64,000 nt of DNA from Ceratopteris richardii (lineage: Eukaryota; Streptophyta; Polypodiopsida; Polypodiales; Pteridaceae), in assembly GCA_020310875.1 (NCBI GenBank), contig CM035423.1, positions 143,820,129 to 143,884,128 of the forward strand. The letters are read 5' to 3'. The notes beneath the pieces are model-generated. The model did not search any database, was not told the origin of the DNA, and saw only the letters and a program-made list of their open reading frames with translations. Shown piece after piece: positions 34,508-47,279 of the stretch. Position 1 is the first letter of the stretch. Each line of letters begins with the position of its first letter. A program made the translations under genes and the position numbers.

Positions 34508-36378
34508 TCCACCGCCACCAAACCTGCACATCGTCCCGATGGGCCAACTTGCAGATTAAGGGAAGCAGCATTTTCAATGATTATCCTGAAATTAAATCAT
34601 AGAACAGCATCAATTCTTTTTTAAATATATTTAATCTTATCAAATTTTAAATCTTTTCAACATGCACATGAAGTTTATTTCAATTACATCTGGCAATGAA
34701 AACATATTAAAGGTAAACTATTAACCTTTTTAGTCAACAAACATTAGTTTACATTTTATCCATTTAGAAACTATGTAAAGATTAGTATAAAATAGAATTC
34801 ATTTTCATTCATTCAAATGCAGGTTTCGTCATATATATGCATTCACATATGAGCAATCAAGCATGCCAAGAAATCTACTAAGTCTACTTGGACAGACAGC
34901 CGCCTTGTATGCCCAATTTTACTCACTAGATGTGTTTTTTCTCAACTAGTTTCTTCATATAAATATGATGTAAACTTCATATCGATAATAAATGTAAATA
35001 CCTTTTTGGGGTGGAAGAAGGTATAACTTCCATGTCAATATTCTTTTTTTTTTTCGCTACTTTTTTGTTTTAAAGGGGAAAGGGTTAACCCCTTAATCCG
35101 AGCTAAGGATCTAGCTGCATGGACAAGAAAGATCTAGGTTTTCACAGACATGTATCATGCAACAATATGCTCCTACACATATACAACTACTTTTGTTATC
35201 TAAAACAACTACAAATCCTTCTATTTTTAACAAATCTCACTCAATCTTTAAATGTAGAAATATAAATTATGTCTATTTTCCTAATATGGTTAAATAGAGT
35301 CCTTTATAAATTAATGTTCTTCATTCGAGTTTTTATCAATTAGTTTTATATGAATGCAAATAAAATACGAAAACAAAAATTTTAAGACAAAGAAAAATAC
35401 GACCTAAAATCAATTTTATCTTTAATCTGCTTCATCTTCAATCCTCTCTTTAAATTTATCAGAACTTTTGGCATAACATCTTCAATTGCTTTGATCAATG
35501 CATCTTCAGAACCTGTAATCACTTATAAAATAGAAGCTACAAAACAAGTAATCTTCATTATCATTTATCTTGCAAATATAAATTCATATATTCTATCAGA
35601 TTCATCTTCATCATGTCACAAATTTCATCATAAGAAATTCATAGTGGTTATAATTATCATAAATAATGCATTCTTATTTTTTTTTTTTAAATAGGTTTTT
35701 CAACCTATGAAACAAAGTTCATAAAATTTAGGAAAAATCAAAATGTTCAAAGTTTTTTTTTTTTTTTTAACTTGTATCTTTATGAATGAGCATCATTTTT
35801 TTTTATATCAATGAAAAATTCATATCTGGATTATAAAAGTTCCTCTTACTCATCATATGGTATATCAATAAAATCATCCTCATATTGTAACATTTTTTTC
35901 ATGTTCTTCATATTTATCATGATCATATTTATATCATATATATTTCTTTCTTTTAAAAGTATATCATCATAATTGTTGTAAACAAAGATCATTTTGTGCA
36001 AAATATTCATCATAATAATATTCTTCATAATTGTTCTTCATAATAGATTTCTTCTTATTTGTGAAAGAAAAAAAATCATAAATTTATCATAAGTTTAGGA
36101 AATGACAAGCATATTGATCAAAATCATTTGCAAGCATAATTACAAACATGTTTTTGTTTAATTTGAAACAAACTTTGTGTTTTCATATTTTAGAATTCTT
36201 TTGATTAAACAAATCGTAATGTAAACTTAATCATAAGTTTGTAATTAGCTTTTCAAACATTAAACTAAACAATTTAGGTATATGTTTCTCAATTTTTAGG
36301 AAAACAGCATATATGCAGCAAGCAAAAATCAAAATTTGAAATGTTTTATCTTCAATACACAATTCCATCACAATAAAA
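34508..36378 (-). other. Internal region of minus copy C downstream of gag, no pol
   Basis: Near-copy of 28028-29907, with only scattered substitutions and small length changes in A/T runs. No enzyme domain. The polypurine-like G-rich stretch next to the LTR end at 34507 is preserved. Confidence 0.65.
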
Positions 36379-37545
36379 CTATTCACTTAAATTCTTCTCC
36401 TTTTTCTTACCTTTAGATGAGTTTTTGATATTATTTTCAATCTTCCATATGGCTTCTTGTACCCATTTTCCCATATTCTTATCATGTTCTGATTGAAGCT
36501 GAAGATTTTCGTCTTCAGATGTTTGTACTATTCTTTCATCATTTTTATTTTGATCACATTTTTTGTCAATTTCTATGACTTTAAGTTCTGTTTTAACCGC
36601 CTGTATGTCTATATTTCCATCAATTGATTGTTCATTTTCATCATCTTTTATCTTTACATCTTCTTCTTTCTTAAACTTTTTCAATGTATCTTGATCCTTA
36701 GATTTAATTTGAAGATCAATGTTATTCATAGATTTAGGTTTAATAAGGTTTTGATCATTGTCCAAACATTCACATTTAGGCACAATCTTGGTGTTCATAG
36801 AATGTAATTGACATACATTGCTTTTCTCCTTATGACTCTTAGGTTTCCATTGTTTTTGAAGTTTGGTTTTAGGACTAAATTTTTCTTGCTCAAAATAGTC
36901 TATCATTCCTCCTCTACCTAAGTTTAATCTCAATGGTAGATGCGTTTGATAATCACATATTTTCTGTTCACTTTCTAATACCAATTGTTGGCTACATGCT
37001 TTCTCATAGGCCATACAATTCCCATAAGTATGACCTAGTTGGTCACACCAGAAGCATCTTACAGTTCTCTTCGGTCTTTGATATAAAGCCTTAGGATCAA
37101 CTTTTCTATGATCGGGTAAAGGATTTTGGTCAATAGAATACATAGATCTACTTTGAACTCGTACTTGATATCTATCTTTGCATTCACATGTAGCACTTTC
37201 GTGTATTTGATTGTTTAACCTTTCAATGTTCTCCTTTAAACTTGCAATTTCATGACCAATCGTTTTGAATGATGAAATTTCTTTTACATGATTTGCTATT
37301 GTTTCCATATTTTCATTCAAATTTGAGAGTTCATAGTGAAGAATTCCTTCTAAATTCCTAAACTCGTGATCAAATTGAGTATCTACTGACTTAAGATTCG
37401 CATTAAAATCAGATACTACTGTAGTTTAGATTGAAAGAAACGAGTTTAAGGACTCAAACTTGGAATTAAGCTTTAAATCTATAGATGAAATTAATCGTGC
37501 TTCCATATCATGCAGAAGATTCTCTACATTAGATGTCATTTTCAT
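36379..37545 (-). pseudogene. Gag-like ORF, copy C, one nonsense codon
   Basis: Same length and start (ATG at 37545) as copy B. A single TTA to TAA change at 37426-37428 stops translation about 40 residues in, after SFLSI. The rest of the frame is open, with knuckle CFWCDQLGHTYGNC and NLGRGGM intact. The minimal damage points to very recent loss. A downstream ATG (MNENMETIANH) could in principle start a 313-residue protein. Confidence 0.8.
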
Positions 37546-37672
37546 TTAATTATGTGCAAGCAAAAAGAATCCAAATATAAATACCTGGAATCTGAATGGA
37601 AGAAGAGGCTTAAAGAGTGACTTGTGTATAAGTTTATACAATTTTTAATAGAATCAAAATCTAATACATCAG

Positions 37673-37909
37673 TTGCTAATGGATGATTGTGCAAACGTTC
37701 TTGTCGATGAAAAGGGGTGGCGAGATGAGGATAGCTACTTGCCACTCTTCGTGGAGGCGCTCAGTTCCCTAGGGAACAGCCCTCAACACCTAGAAGAGTG
37801 CAAGAAGTCAAAGACAGAGCCACTGCTCCCACGGATGAAGAAGCTTCTGCAATCCAACCTGTCGATATCATGTATGCACATGCACGAAAAATTTAAATTT
37901 TTTACCTGA
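37673..37909 (+). CDS. Conserved antisense ORF in the leader, copy C
   Basis: Third copy of the 78-codon frame (see 20542-20778). It keeps SYLPLFVEALSSLGNS and differs at a handful of residues. Product unknown. Confidence 0.35.
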   Translation: MLMDDCANVLVDEKGWRDEDSYLPLFVEALSSLGNSPQHLEECKKSKTEPLLPRMKKLLQSNLSISCMHMHEKFKFFT

Positions 37910-37924
37910 GCTGCAAGGCCGTTT

Positions 37925-37943
37925 GTTCACGTCCGGTTCACCA
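37925..37943 (-). other. Primer-binding site, copy C
   Basis: Same 19-base site as copies A and B with one substitution (CCGG for CGGG on the plus strand). Confidence 0.6.
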
Positions 37944-38127
37944 ATGTCGGGTCGTGAGAGATGCTCGGATGGTGGATAAGGTCATCCGCCTAAATCGTTC
38001 GGCACACGCAGGGTGTCCGTAGCGGACTCAGGCTTAAGGAAATAAGGGTTCTAATGACAAAACAATATAAATTACCTAATTCTATGACTGAAACTAAAGT
38101 TTTCTTACCAAAAGTAAATAGTTTTAA

Positions 38128-38334
38128 CTAGCTATGGACCGTAAGGACGGCAGACTCGTACATAGCAACAGCTTCCTGATATGAGATTGAAACTTCCATA
38201 ATGGGTTCTTCTACTAAACTTTCAGGTAAGCTAGAGGGTTCTGGTCTGTCTAGAGTTGGCGGAACATTTTCAATATTTTCAATATTTTCAATAGTACTGT
38301 GCTCAGACTCATGAACTAACTTAAAAGACATCAA
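38128..38334 (-). CDS. Small conserved ORF in the LTR (right copy)
   Basis: 68 codons, almost the same as 31657-31863. Function unknown. Confidence 0.3.
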   Translation of the reverse strand: MMSFKLVHESEHSTIENIENIENVPPTLDRPEPSSLPESLVEEPIMEVSISYQEAVAMYESAVLTVHS

Positions 38335-38635
38335 GGAAAGTAATGGAAAAACTAATGAAACAATATGATGCTAAACTGTTTGAATGAATTAATTTATATG
38401 CTAATGGTTCTTGATGAAAGTAATGGGAAAGAATATTGTTGCAAAACTGCTTAAATAAATTAATTGATAAGCTAATGGTTCGAATCAATAAACCTAATAC
38501 AACCGGAAGGCCTAAACAATTGGATAAATGTCTAGTCAATTGGATAGTTGACTAAATGGGAAATAAGATTTAAATGGATCTTTAGGCTGCCGCTTCACTT
38601 CAATTGTCTTCACTTCACTTTAATTGATTGTAATC

Positions 38636-39536
38636 TTCAATGTTTCTGCAAAAAACATTAGGTTCACTGCACTTCATTTGCTCTTCAATTGCTCATTAAT
38701 CTTCAATGCTTCTCGACACTGCAAAAAACATTAGGTTCACTGCACTTCATTTGCTCTTCAATTCCTCATTAATCTTCAATGCTTCTCGACATTGCAAAAA
38801 ACATTAGTTCACTGCACTTCATTTGCTCTTCAATTGCTCATTAATCTTCAATGATTCTCGACACTGCAAAAAACATTAGTTCACTGCACTTCATTTGCTC
38901 TTCAATTACTCATTAATCTTCAATGCTTCTCGACACTGCAAAAAACATTAGTTCACTGCACTTCATTTGCTCTTCAATTGCTCATTAATCTTCAATGCTT
39001 CTCGACACTGCAGAAAACATTAGGTTCACTGCACTTCATTTGCTCTTCATTTGCTCATTAATCTTCAATGCTTCTCGACACTGCAAAAAACATTAGGTTC
39101 ACTGCACTTCATTTGCTCTTCAATTGCTCATTAATCTTCAATGCTTCTCGACACTGCAAAAAACATTAGGTTCACTGCACTTCATTTGCTCTTCAATTGC
39201 TCATTAATCTTCAATGCTTCTCGACACTGCAAAAAACATTAGGTTCACTACACTTCATTTGCTCTTCAATTGCTCATTAATCTTCAATGCTTCTCGACAC
39301 TGCAAAAAACATTAGGTTCACTGCACTTCATTTGCTCTTCAATTGCTCATTAATCTTCAATGCTTCTCGACACTACAAAAAACATTAGGTTCACTGCACT
39401 TCATTTGCTCTTCAATTGCTCATTAATCTTCAATGCTTCTCGACATTGCAAAAAACATTAGGTTCACTGCACTTCATTTGCTCTTCAATTGCTCATTAAT
39501 CTTCAATGCTTCTCGACACTACAAAAAACATTAGGA
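38636..39536 (-). repeat. 73-bp tandem repeat, about 12 units
   Basis: Longest version of the array. It again mixes 73- and 71-base units. Confidence 0.9.
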
Positions 39537-39651
39537 TATTAGTAATATTACAAGAAATCATTAACTTTCAAGACATAATTCACTTGGAATTTGCATACAG
39601 ATGCATTCTCACATATGCAAACACACATACTTTCATGCATATGCACATACT

Positions 39652-39905
39652 CATAACACATACACACATAACACACACACATCACGTACACACATACCCA
39701 CATCACACATAACACATACACACATAACACACACACATCACATACACACATACACACATCACACATAACACATACACACATAACACACACACATCACATA
39801 CACACATACGCACATCACACATAACACATACACACATAACACATAAAACGCACATACACATAACACATTCACACATAACACATACACGCACATACACACA
39901 CACTA
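39652..39905. repeat. (CA)n-type compound microsatellite
   Basis: LTR-internal array, homologous to 33109-33362. Confidence 0.9.
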
Positions 39906-41071
39906 CTGCAGGGACTCAGACCAAGCCACGGAATAGGCATGGTCATGCTTTCGGCCGGACAATCATTCATGCAGCAGCATGGGGCATATCAAGATCATCG
40001 TACACAGCAGGACATGAGGGCTCAATATCCCGAGCACGAGGAGGGTCTAATGAGAAAGAAGGAAAAATAGAAGAAAGTAAAGAGTAGGAGACAGTACCTG
40101 CAAAAAACATTAGGAGAAACTTGAGCTCAACACACATTTAAATACATACACAAGTCCTTCCTAATCCACTCTTTTGGTTTTAACTTTTAATCTACAACCA
40201 CACTTTAATCTCCTTACTTTCACCACACTTTAAATTGACTTTATTTACACAACTCACTTACTCCATTCTTTTAACCTTTTTCATATACACCATTCATTTA
40301 AAGTTTCTCTTTAACTTCCTTTAATTGCATCATTTATTCCAACCACTCTTTCAATCACTTTAGTTACACATCTTCTATAAACCATTCTTTTTCCTAGTAC
40401 TCATATAGACCACTAGTTATTTATCCATTTAATTTACCATTTTTAATTTAATTAGCCTATATTTCTTATTTTAAATAAATCATTTAATTCAATCTTAGTT
40501 TAAGGGTTTAATTAATTAGAACCTTAGTATTTAAAAGTATACACACTATTAAATTAACAAATTAAACCATAAATTAAATTTGTAGGTTAATCAATGTTAA
40601 ATTATAGATTAATTTCATTAAATATTATTTGTTTCAACCCTTCAAACTAAGGCTAATCTTCATTCTTGCACACTAAACCCCTTAAAACCCTTTTGGAATC
40701 CTACCATTAGCTCATTAACATTTTAATAAACCCTATCATTAACCCTTTGGAACATAAATAAACTCTAACATGAACCTATTAGAACCTTTTGAGACCCTTC
40801 AAATGAACCCTATTGTCATAAATCATATGAACTAGAGTTATATACCCATGTTTCTAGCATGTATAAATATAGATACTCATTAATTAAGTACTTAGGGTAA
40901 ACCCTAACATGGACATATGTCCTGCTTCATCCTTCATACCTGATAACATTTTCAAAATAGTTAATCCAATTAGCACAACTGATCAACAGTGATATAAAAG
41001 AGGTTTAGAATTTACCAATAAATATTTTAATTTTTCGGGCCATCAATTGGAAGATGCAAATCTTCCCGACA

Positions 41072-41422
41072 CCGTTTCGCATTATAGAAAAAATTAATGA
41101 TAATTCATTTAGATTAGATATTCCATCTCATTGGACTATTCATAACTCTTTTCATATTAGTTTACTTAAACCATTTAAAGGAACTTTACCACTCACTCCA
41201 CTACTTGATGATCCCCCTTTAATTGAAGAACAATCTAAAATCTTAGTTCCTGAGAGAATCATTGATCATGATGTCACTACTACACGCACATGTACTCAAT
41301 ATCATCGATATTTGGTTAAGTACAAAAATCACTCTATTGAAGAATGTCAATGGATACATAAAACACAATTAACACCTCATTATGACCACTTAATTTCTGC
41401 ATATCATACACAAACACATTAA
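41072..41422 (+). pseudogene. Chromovirus integrase C-terminus and chromodomain (3' part of A1)
   Basis: The frame resumes at PFRIIEKINDNSFRLDIP, the integrase tail that follows APRYYG at 18480. It continues through HNSFHISLLKPFKG to a chromodomain: PERIIDHDVTTTRTCTQYHR, then YLVKYKNHSIEECQWIHK. The aromatic Y..YLVKYK...E..W pattern is typical. In chromoviruses this module targets integration to marked chromatin. The stop follows ISAYHTQTH. The 5' portion of the gene lies 22.6 kb upstream. Confidence 0.88.
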
Positions 41423-41556
41423 TGTATCAACTCCATGAACATTTCCATGCATGTGTATTTACATGGCACATGCCCATTTTTTTTTTTTCAGTGATGAAAC
41501 ATGTGACTGGCCATCCATGTTTATTATTTTATCAACTGAGGTCAGTTGCTTTTTCA

Positions 41557-41567
41557 ACTGAGGGGCA
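41557..41567 (+). other. Candidate polypurine tract of A1
   Basis: ACTGAGGGGCA immediately precedes the LTR start TGTTCTAAC. The same junction, with GAGGGGCATGTTATAC, occurs in reverse at 61246. Confidence 0.65.
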
Positions 41568-41574
41568 TGTTCTA

Positions 41575-41885
41575 ACTTATGGAATATGTTGAACAATGCA
41601 TTGTTGGATTGTAACATGCAATATGTTGGCCAATGCATTGTTGCTTATGGAATATGTTGAACAATGCATTGTTGGATTGTAACATGGAATATGTTGGCCA
41701 ATGCATTGTTGGATTGTAACAGTAACATGGAATATGTTGAACAATGCATTGTTATTGTTGAAATATAACATGGAATATGCTGAACAATGCATTGTAATTG
41801 TTAGAGTGTTAAATTATTTTATCAACTGAGGTCAGTTGCTTGTCAACTGAGAGGCATGTTGTATATTATTGAACAATGCATTGTT
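41575..41885 (+). repeat. AATGCATTGTT-type subrepeats in the LTR
   Basis: About six spaced copies of (G)AACAATGCATTGTT or CCAATGCATTGTT in units of 40-60 bases. AATGCATT is itself palindromic. The related LTR at 60710-61245 has one copy, so the array grew in this copy or subfamily. Confidence 0.75.
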
Positions 41886-42198
41886 AAAGTGTTATATTAT
41901 TAATGTATCAATGTGTTTTTGATGTTTTTGATATAGCAGCTGAAGGTTCGTGAGGAGCGTGCAAAGCGTGAAAGGGCGGATATCAATAATCCGAAAACTT
42001 ATTATGCGTAGAAGGTTCTATTGTTAGAAACAGTTAGAAAAGTAATCGTTAGAATAAGGGTCATTGTAGACCGTAGTTTATGTTATTGAAAGCAATGGCT
42101 TTCTGTAAAAGTTACCGACTTTTAGTTTCACGCCTGCTTTTTGAAGCCGCTCTCATGTAACCACTCTTTTCGACGTAATCAAAAGTTCCTATAATTAC

Positions 42199-42231
42199 AT
42201 GCACTCTGTGGACTGTCGGAATAGAGTTCAT
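42199..42231 (+). promoter_or_regulatory. LTR hairpin, 3' LTR of A1
   Basis: ATGCACTCT / AGAGTTCAT, eight of nine pairs, loop of 15 bases. Same position as the other family hairpins (1-33, 14142-14165, 60825-60855, 63267-63298). Confidence 0.5.
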
Positions 42232-42345
42232 GGGGGGAGATTGCACCCAATACTGCGTTCTGTCTCGTCTCTTGTTGCGTCTATTTTTCTGTGTGTTTTC
42301 ATCATCCGTAATCTCTGTATGCGTGTGAGCGAGATCCTGACAACA

Positions 42346-42957
42346 CTATCACCTTTAATGTGCTGCCACAAGAAGTTTAACTACTCCCATGGGCCCCTCT
42401 CTATCACGCGCTACAACTCAACTTTATCTTTGATGAATCCAAGAGACCACTCATATGTGCCAATTGCTTCGTGCATTTCTCTTTATGTACAAGAGCTATT
42501 GAGCCTTATTGTACATTCTTTCTTTTTCCTTTGCTCTACAATATGAAGCTCCTTTGAATTGACCAACGAAGAACTTCTCAAGTTTTCATGTCTTATCTTC
42601 TTGGCTACTTATTGATGTTTGTCCTGCTCCTAAAGCTGATTGCCTTAAAAGAGTTTTATTCCTTATTACGCAACATGATTCCAAACGAACCAAAAGTTGC
42701 ATTTCCTTTTGTATTTTGTGCCTATTAATTCTTGTCGATTCCCTCATGAATGGAAGAAAGGAACATCAAATTTACGTACGGTTCACCTTTCTATTTAGTC
42801 CGCTTTTTCACTTCTGAGGAGATGATTTGCTATATCTCAAACCTTACGAACAAATGCTATTGCTATTTTTCAAAGGTTGACTCCCTATTACTAGTGTAGT
42901 TACCCTTGTGCTCTTGCATTTTTGTCATCTCTTATTAAATTAGGGAGAGGATCTCTC
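42346..42957. other. Unassigned segment
   Basis: No domain, repeat or LTR recognised on either strand. Confidence 0.3.
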
Positions 42958-43905
42958 TGACATTGTGTTGTCCATTTGTCCTAATAAGAAGCATATTGCT
43001 GATTTTAAAGCTCATTTGTATGCCTCTTTTGAGATGTCAGATTTGGGGCATTTGCATCATTATTTGGGCATTCAGTCTATACAACTTGATTGCAAAATAG
43101 CTTAGTGTCAAACGAAATATATTGACACATTGCAATGTTTGGCCTTTGAGACTACAAATCTTTTGCCATTCATACTGAAAGAGTTTTATGGTTGAGTCTT
43201 CATGATGCTAGAGATGCATTTGATGTTATTGTCTATCAGCACGTTGTTGGATGCTTAATTTACTTATGCATAACTTAACCTTATATTCAGTTTGATGTAT
43301 ATCAGATGAGCATGTTTATGCATTGCCTAGGTGTCAAGCATTGGCACGCGGTTAATCACATCTTTCATTACTTGAGTGGTACCCGACTACTTGGATTTGT
43401 TTATCCCAAGGGGGGATCACTACCACCATATTAACATGCTTTTTTTTTACTCTCACTAGACTAGTTCCTAAGACACTCATGTATACGCTAGTGGTTTTTT
43501 CTTCATGCATTGTAGCTCATGCATATCTTGGTTGAACAAGAAGCAACCTATCATGGACACTCCTAGTTGTGAGGATGAGTATAAGGTAACTTTCATAATG
43601 ACTTTTGATTGTGTGTGGCTTAGATGTCTTTTGGTTGATTTGGGTGTTGATCAGTCTTCTTCCACCACCATCTTCACTAAAAGTCGGAGTGCATTGGGAG
43701 TTGTTGGGAACCCTATGTTCCATGCTCGCACAAAGCACATTGAGGTGCATTATCATCATGTTACTGAGAGGTTCTTTGCTGGGGAGGTTAGTTTGGCATA
43801 TGTGCCCACAAGAGATAACATTGTAGATCTTTTCACAAAGGCTCTATCTCAGGAGAAGTTTGAAGCTTTTTGCAAAGCTTTGGGCTTACTTACTTTTGTG
43901 GATTG
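42958..43905 (+). pseudogene. Ty1/copia RT end and RNase H remnant E5
   Basis: It starts within RT, after the YVDD motif, at NKKHIADFKAHLYASFEM and SDLGHLHHYLGIQ. It degenerates through 43000-43500 with many stops, then gives a good RNase H end: SWLNKKQPIMDTPSCEDEYK, FTKSRSALGVVGNP, HARTKHIEVHYHHVTERF and DLFTKALSQEKFEAFCKALG, with a stop at 43905. Same family as E1-E4. Upstream gag and pol are absent. Confidence 0.85.
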
Positions 43906-43984
43906 ATCTCTTTCCACATAGCTTGACACTTACTTATACATGAGTGACATCTCCTTGTTCACAACATCACTCCCACGGGGGGTT

Positions 43985-44210
43985 AGTTGATATATTTCGG
44001 CAGTGATGTGTGTGAACACACTAGAATAGTGGAATGCAATTTTTCCATCTTTAAGAGGTTTGTTTCCCCCGGCTTGTATATACACCAATAAACCTAATGG
44101 CTCACTTATCTTTGTATATTCACTTGCTAATAAAATTAGTATTGTGTGTTGTTTTCCAAGCTTCTTCCCTTTCCTTGTGTTGTTTGCGTGCTTCCACAAA
44201 CCTCAAAATT

Positions 44211-44214
<4 letters not shown>
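43985..44214 (+). repeat. Copia 3' LTR of E5
   Basis: It starts at (TA)GTTGATATATTTCGG after a purine-rich CACGGGGGG tract and ends TCAAAATTCAATA, running directly into an AT array. It matches the LTRs at 10052-10281 and 13010-13240. Confidence 0.8.

Positions 44215-44304
<90 letters not shown>
44213..44304. repeat. (AT)n microsatellite
   Basis: Uninterrupted AT array next to the copia LTR end. Confidence 0.95.
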
Positions 44305-44307
<3 letters not shown>

Positions 44308-44320
44308 TGTGCGTAAGCAC

Positions 44321-44482
44321 ATGATGGCTGTGTCAATAATCAATAAGAAAAGTCTATGCGTTTTTGAGCAACATCAATTAGAATTTATCCTATGAGAATT
44401 TTTAATCTTATAGGATAAACTCTGATTGATGTTGCTAAAAAACGCATAGAGTTATCTTATTCATTATTGACACAGCCATCAT
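44321..44482. mobile_element. MITE-like near-perfect palindrome
   Basis: Two arms of about 75 bases, from ATGATGGCTGTGTCAATAAT to ATCCTATGAGAATTT and back, meet at about 44402 with almost no spacer. A partial copy of the left arm lies at 44629-44690 and of the right arm at 61680-61760. No transposase is present. The palindromic form and dispersed copies fit a foldback MITE; the superfamily is not assigned. Confidence 0.6.
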
Positions 44483-44490
44483 ATTCTTAC

Positions 44491-44628
<138 letters not shown>

Positions 44629-44690
44629 GTCTATGCGTTTTTGAGCGACACCAATTAGAATTTATCCTATGAGATTAAAAAGAATTATTA

Positions 44691-45366
<676 letters not shown>

Positions 45367-45479
45367 ATGCACGAAATGTGAGGTTAAGATGGGAAGATGT
45401 AGGATTTCAAGATCTTTGAATGAATACATTAGAGAAAAACGTAGAACGAATTTTCTATGAAGTCTATGAACATCCTATT

Positions 45480-45900
45480 CATACCGCAATATCCTCAGAA
45501 CATTGCAAAACTTATTGAGACGCACTTTGTACAAGGAAGGCCAACAGTTTCACATCAAAAGATACGTCTGTAAAACAAATGACATTCACGAAGAAACAAT
45601 TACATATTTCACAAAAAAGGGACTCACTCATATATTGGAGGAAGTTAGTTTAGAGCTAAGAAAGGTGGAAAAACTGTGGAGGAAATTTTCATAGGGAAAG
45701 AACAAGAGGTTGAAAATTTAAGAGAAGTACAAAATCTCATACTAACCAACAATGAGCTTAGAATATATGTACAATTTTTACCTCAATCACAAAACCTTTG
45801 CACCAACGAAGTTATATTAAATATTTCGTGATCTATGCCATTGAATGGGACCAAACAATGTGGTAGATACCTCCCCTAACAACGTTATGTGAACATTCAA
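45480..45900 (+). repeat. Dispersed repeat S, copy 1, with coding-like text
   Basis: It matches the reverse strand of 59870-60220, including GGGACTCACTCATAT, TTTAGAGCTAA, GGAGGAAATTTT, AACAAGAGGTTG and TGGTAGATACCTCCC. One frame (45503-45694) reads ETITYFTKKGLTHILEEVSL and ELRKVEKLWRKF, Leu/Glu/Lys-rich text suggestive of a coiled coil. Both copies carry lesions. Origin unknown; an old gene or transposon fragment is possible. Confidence 0.45.
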
Positions 45901-47279
45901 GATTCGTCCTTCCTTTGCCTTTGAAGAAAAACTGCCAATACGAAGTTGAAGGATGGCACTTCTTCCCTTCTTCTATATGCTTCTTGCTTCCTACAAATGT
46001 TCCATACTTGCTTCAATCTTCCTCCTCTCTTTCTTTCCAAAAATATATGAGGCACTTAGGGTTGACACGTACTCTTAGATGGGTACACATGCTCTTCGAT
46101 GGGCACACATGCTCTCACATCTGCTTCTAAGAACCTCCATTACTTCTACAAATGGAAAATCATGTCTATTTATTTAATAGTTTTAAGAAAAGAGAGCAAT
46201 ATATTTTTGTTTTCGCTATTATATATTCCTGCAGACCGGCTTAGATAACTCCATTTGTAGAGCTTCGAAATGCACAGGCTATGATTCTGGACATAGGTGT
46301 CATAATATCCCATATGCACCATAGCTGGATAAACTCTCAATTTCTATTCTTTTATGGAGGAGGAAGAGTGATATCTTCCTTTCCCCATAGATGGGTACCT
46401 AAAGTTTTCGTGGGCATCATGTAAGGCTTTTATGTCTCAACATCTCATCTAATTGAAAGGTGCCTCCATGAAGACCACTTAAGGGGAGTTCCCACGCCTT
46501 TTTTTGTAGAGACAAAGTAAGAGTTCCCACACCTTTTTTTGTAGAGAGAAAGTAAGAACTCTTGCGATGAGAGTCTCGTGCAAAAGAACCTGTGGACTTT
46601 CATAAAATCATAAATTTATGAAGCATGTGGCTTTCCCAAGATTATAACAAGGATTTGATAACTAATGTTGTGGTTCTCACCACAAGAAATACTAAGAAAT
46701 CATCTAGCTCGCTAGCCTAAGGGACTATTCTCAAGAATATAACAAAACCCACAAAGGGTTAGAGACACATCTATCCACCCAACCAAGTGTCTCTCCAAGT
46801 GCCCCTCAATGTGGACACTTCCAAGTGTCTCTCCAAGGGCCCCTCAATGTGGACACTCTCTAAAGGTCCAAGCACATGGTATCACATGGATACTTAATAA
46901 AATGATTCTTGTCCTGTCACACACACCACAAGGTGGCATTAGGAGAAGCTTCTCCGAAGATTAAGTTTCCAAGCCTTATGATAAATAATTCTAAGATTCA
47001 AACCTTTCTAATGGTAGCTCCAATAATTCAACTACCTCAAGGCTTCAAAGAATAGACTTGGAGACACTCTCCAAAGGGTCATTCAATAAAATCCAAGGGT
47101 TCTCCAAAAGACTTTGGACCCTCAAAACCCATGTTTTTTTTTCATTTGGACATACAGTTATACAACACAAATGCACAACCACAAGGATTGATTAAGTCAC
47201 GAACTCATAAGGGTTGTGCCAACACTCCAATGGAAAGCCATCCACCAACACATTGATTATTTTGTAAAGATAAGAGTCA
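45901..47279. other. Unassigned segment with two local tandem duplications
   Basis: No domain recognised. A 37-base unit around GAGTTCCCAC...TTTTTTTGTAGAGA is duplicated at 46487-46557. A 38-base unit around CCAAGTGTCTCTCCAAG...CTCAATGTGGACACT is duplicated at 46787-46860. Confidence 0.4.

Larger units (their letters stand above)
37945..41071 (-). repeat. LTR of the gag-only family (5' LTR of copy C)
   Basis: 3.13 kb. It ends (plus coordinates) CTTCCCGACA at 41071, immediately before chromovirus integrase sequence. It holds the 73-bp array 38636-39536, the CA array 39652-39905 and the small ORF. The last 300 bases differ from the other two minus LTRs (for example TTGAGACCCTTCAAATGAACC) and partly resemble the left LTR. 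Confidence 0.8.
41568..42345 (+). repeat. 3' LTR of gypsy A1
   Basis: 778 bases, TGTTCTAACTTATGG to GATCCTGACAACA. The 5' third contains five degenerate repeats of a unit built on GAACAATGCATTGTTG. A hairpin (42199-42231, ATGCACTCT with AGAGTTCAT) and a GGGGGGAGATTGCACCC block follow the TATA-like CCTATAATTA. Confidence 0.8.
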
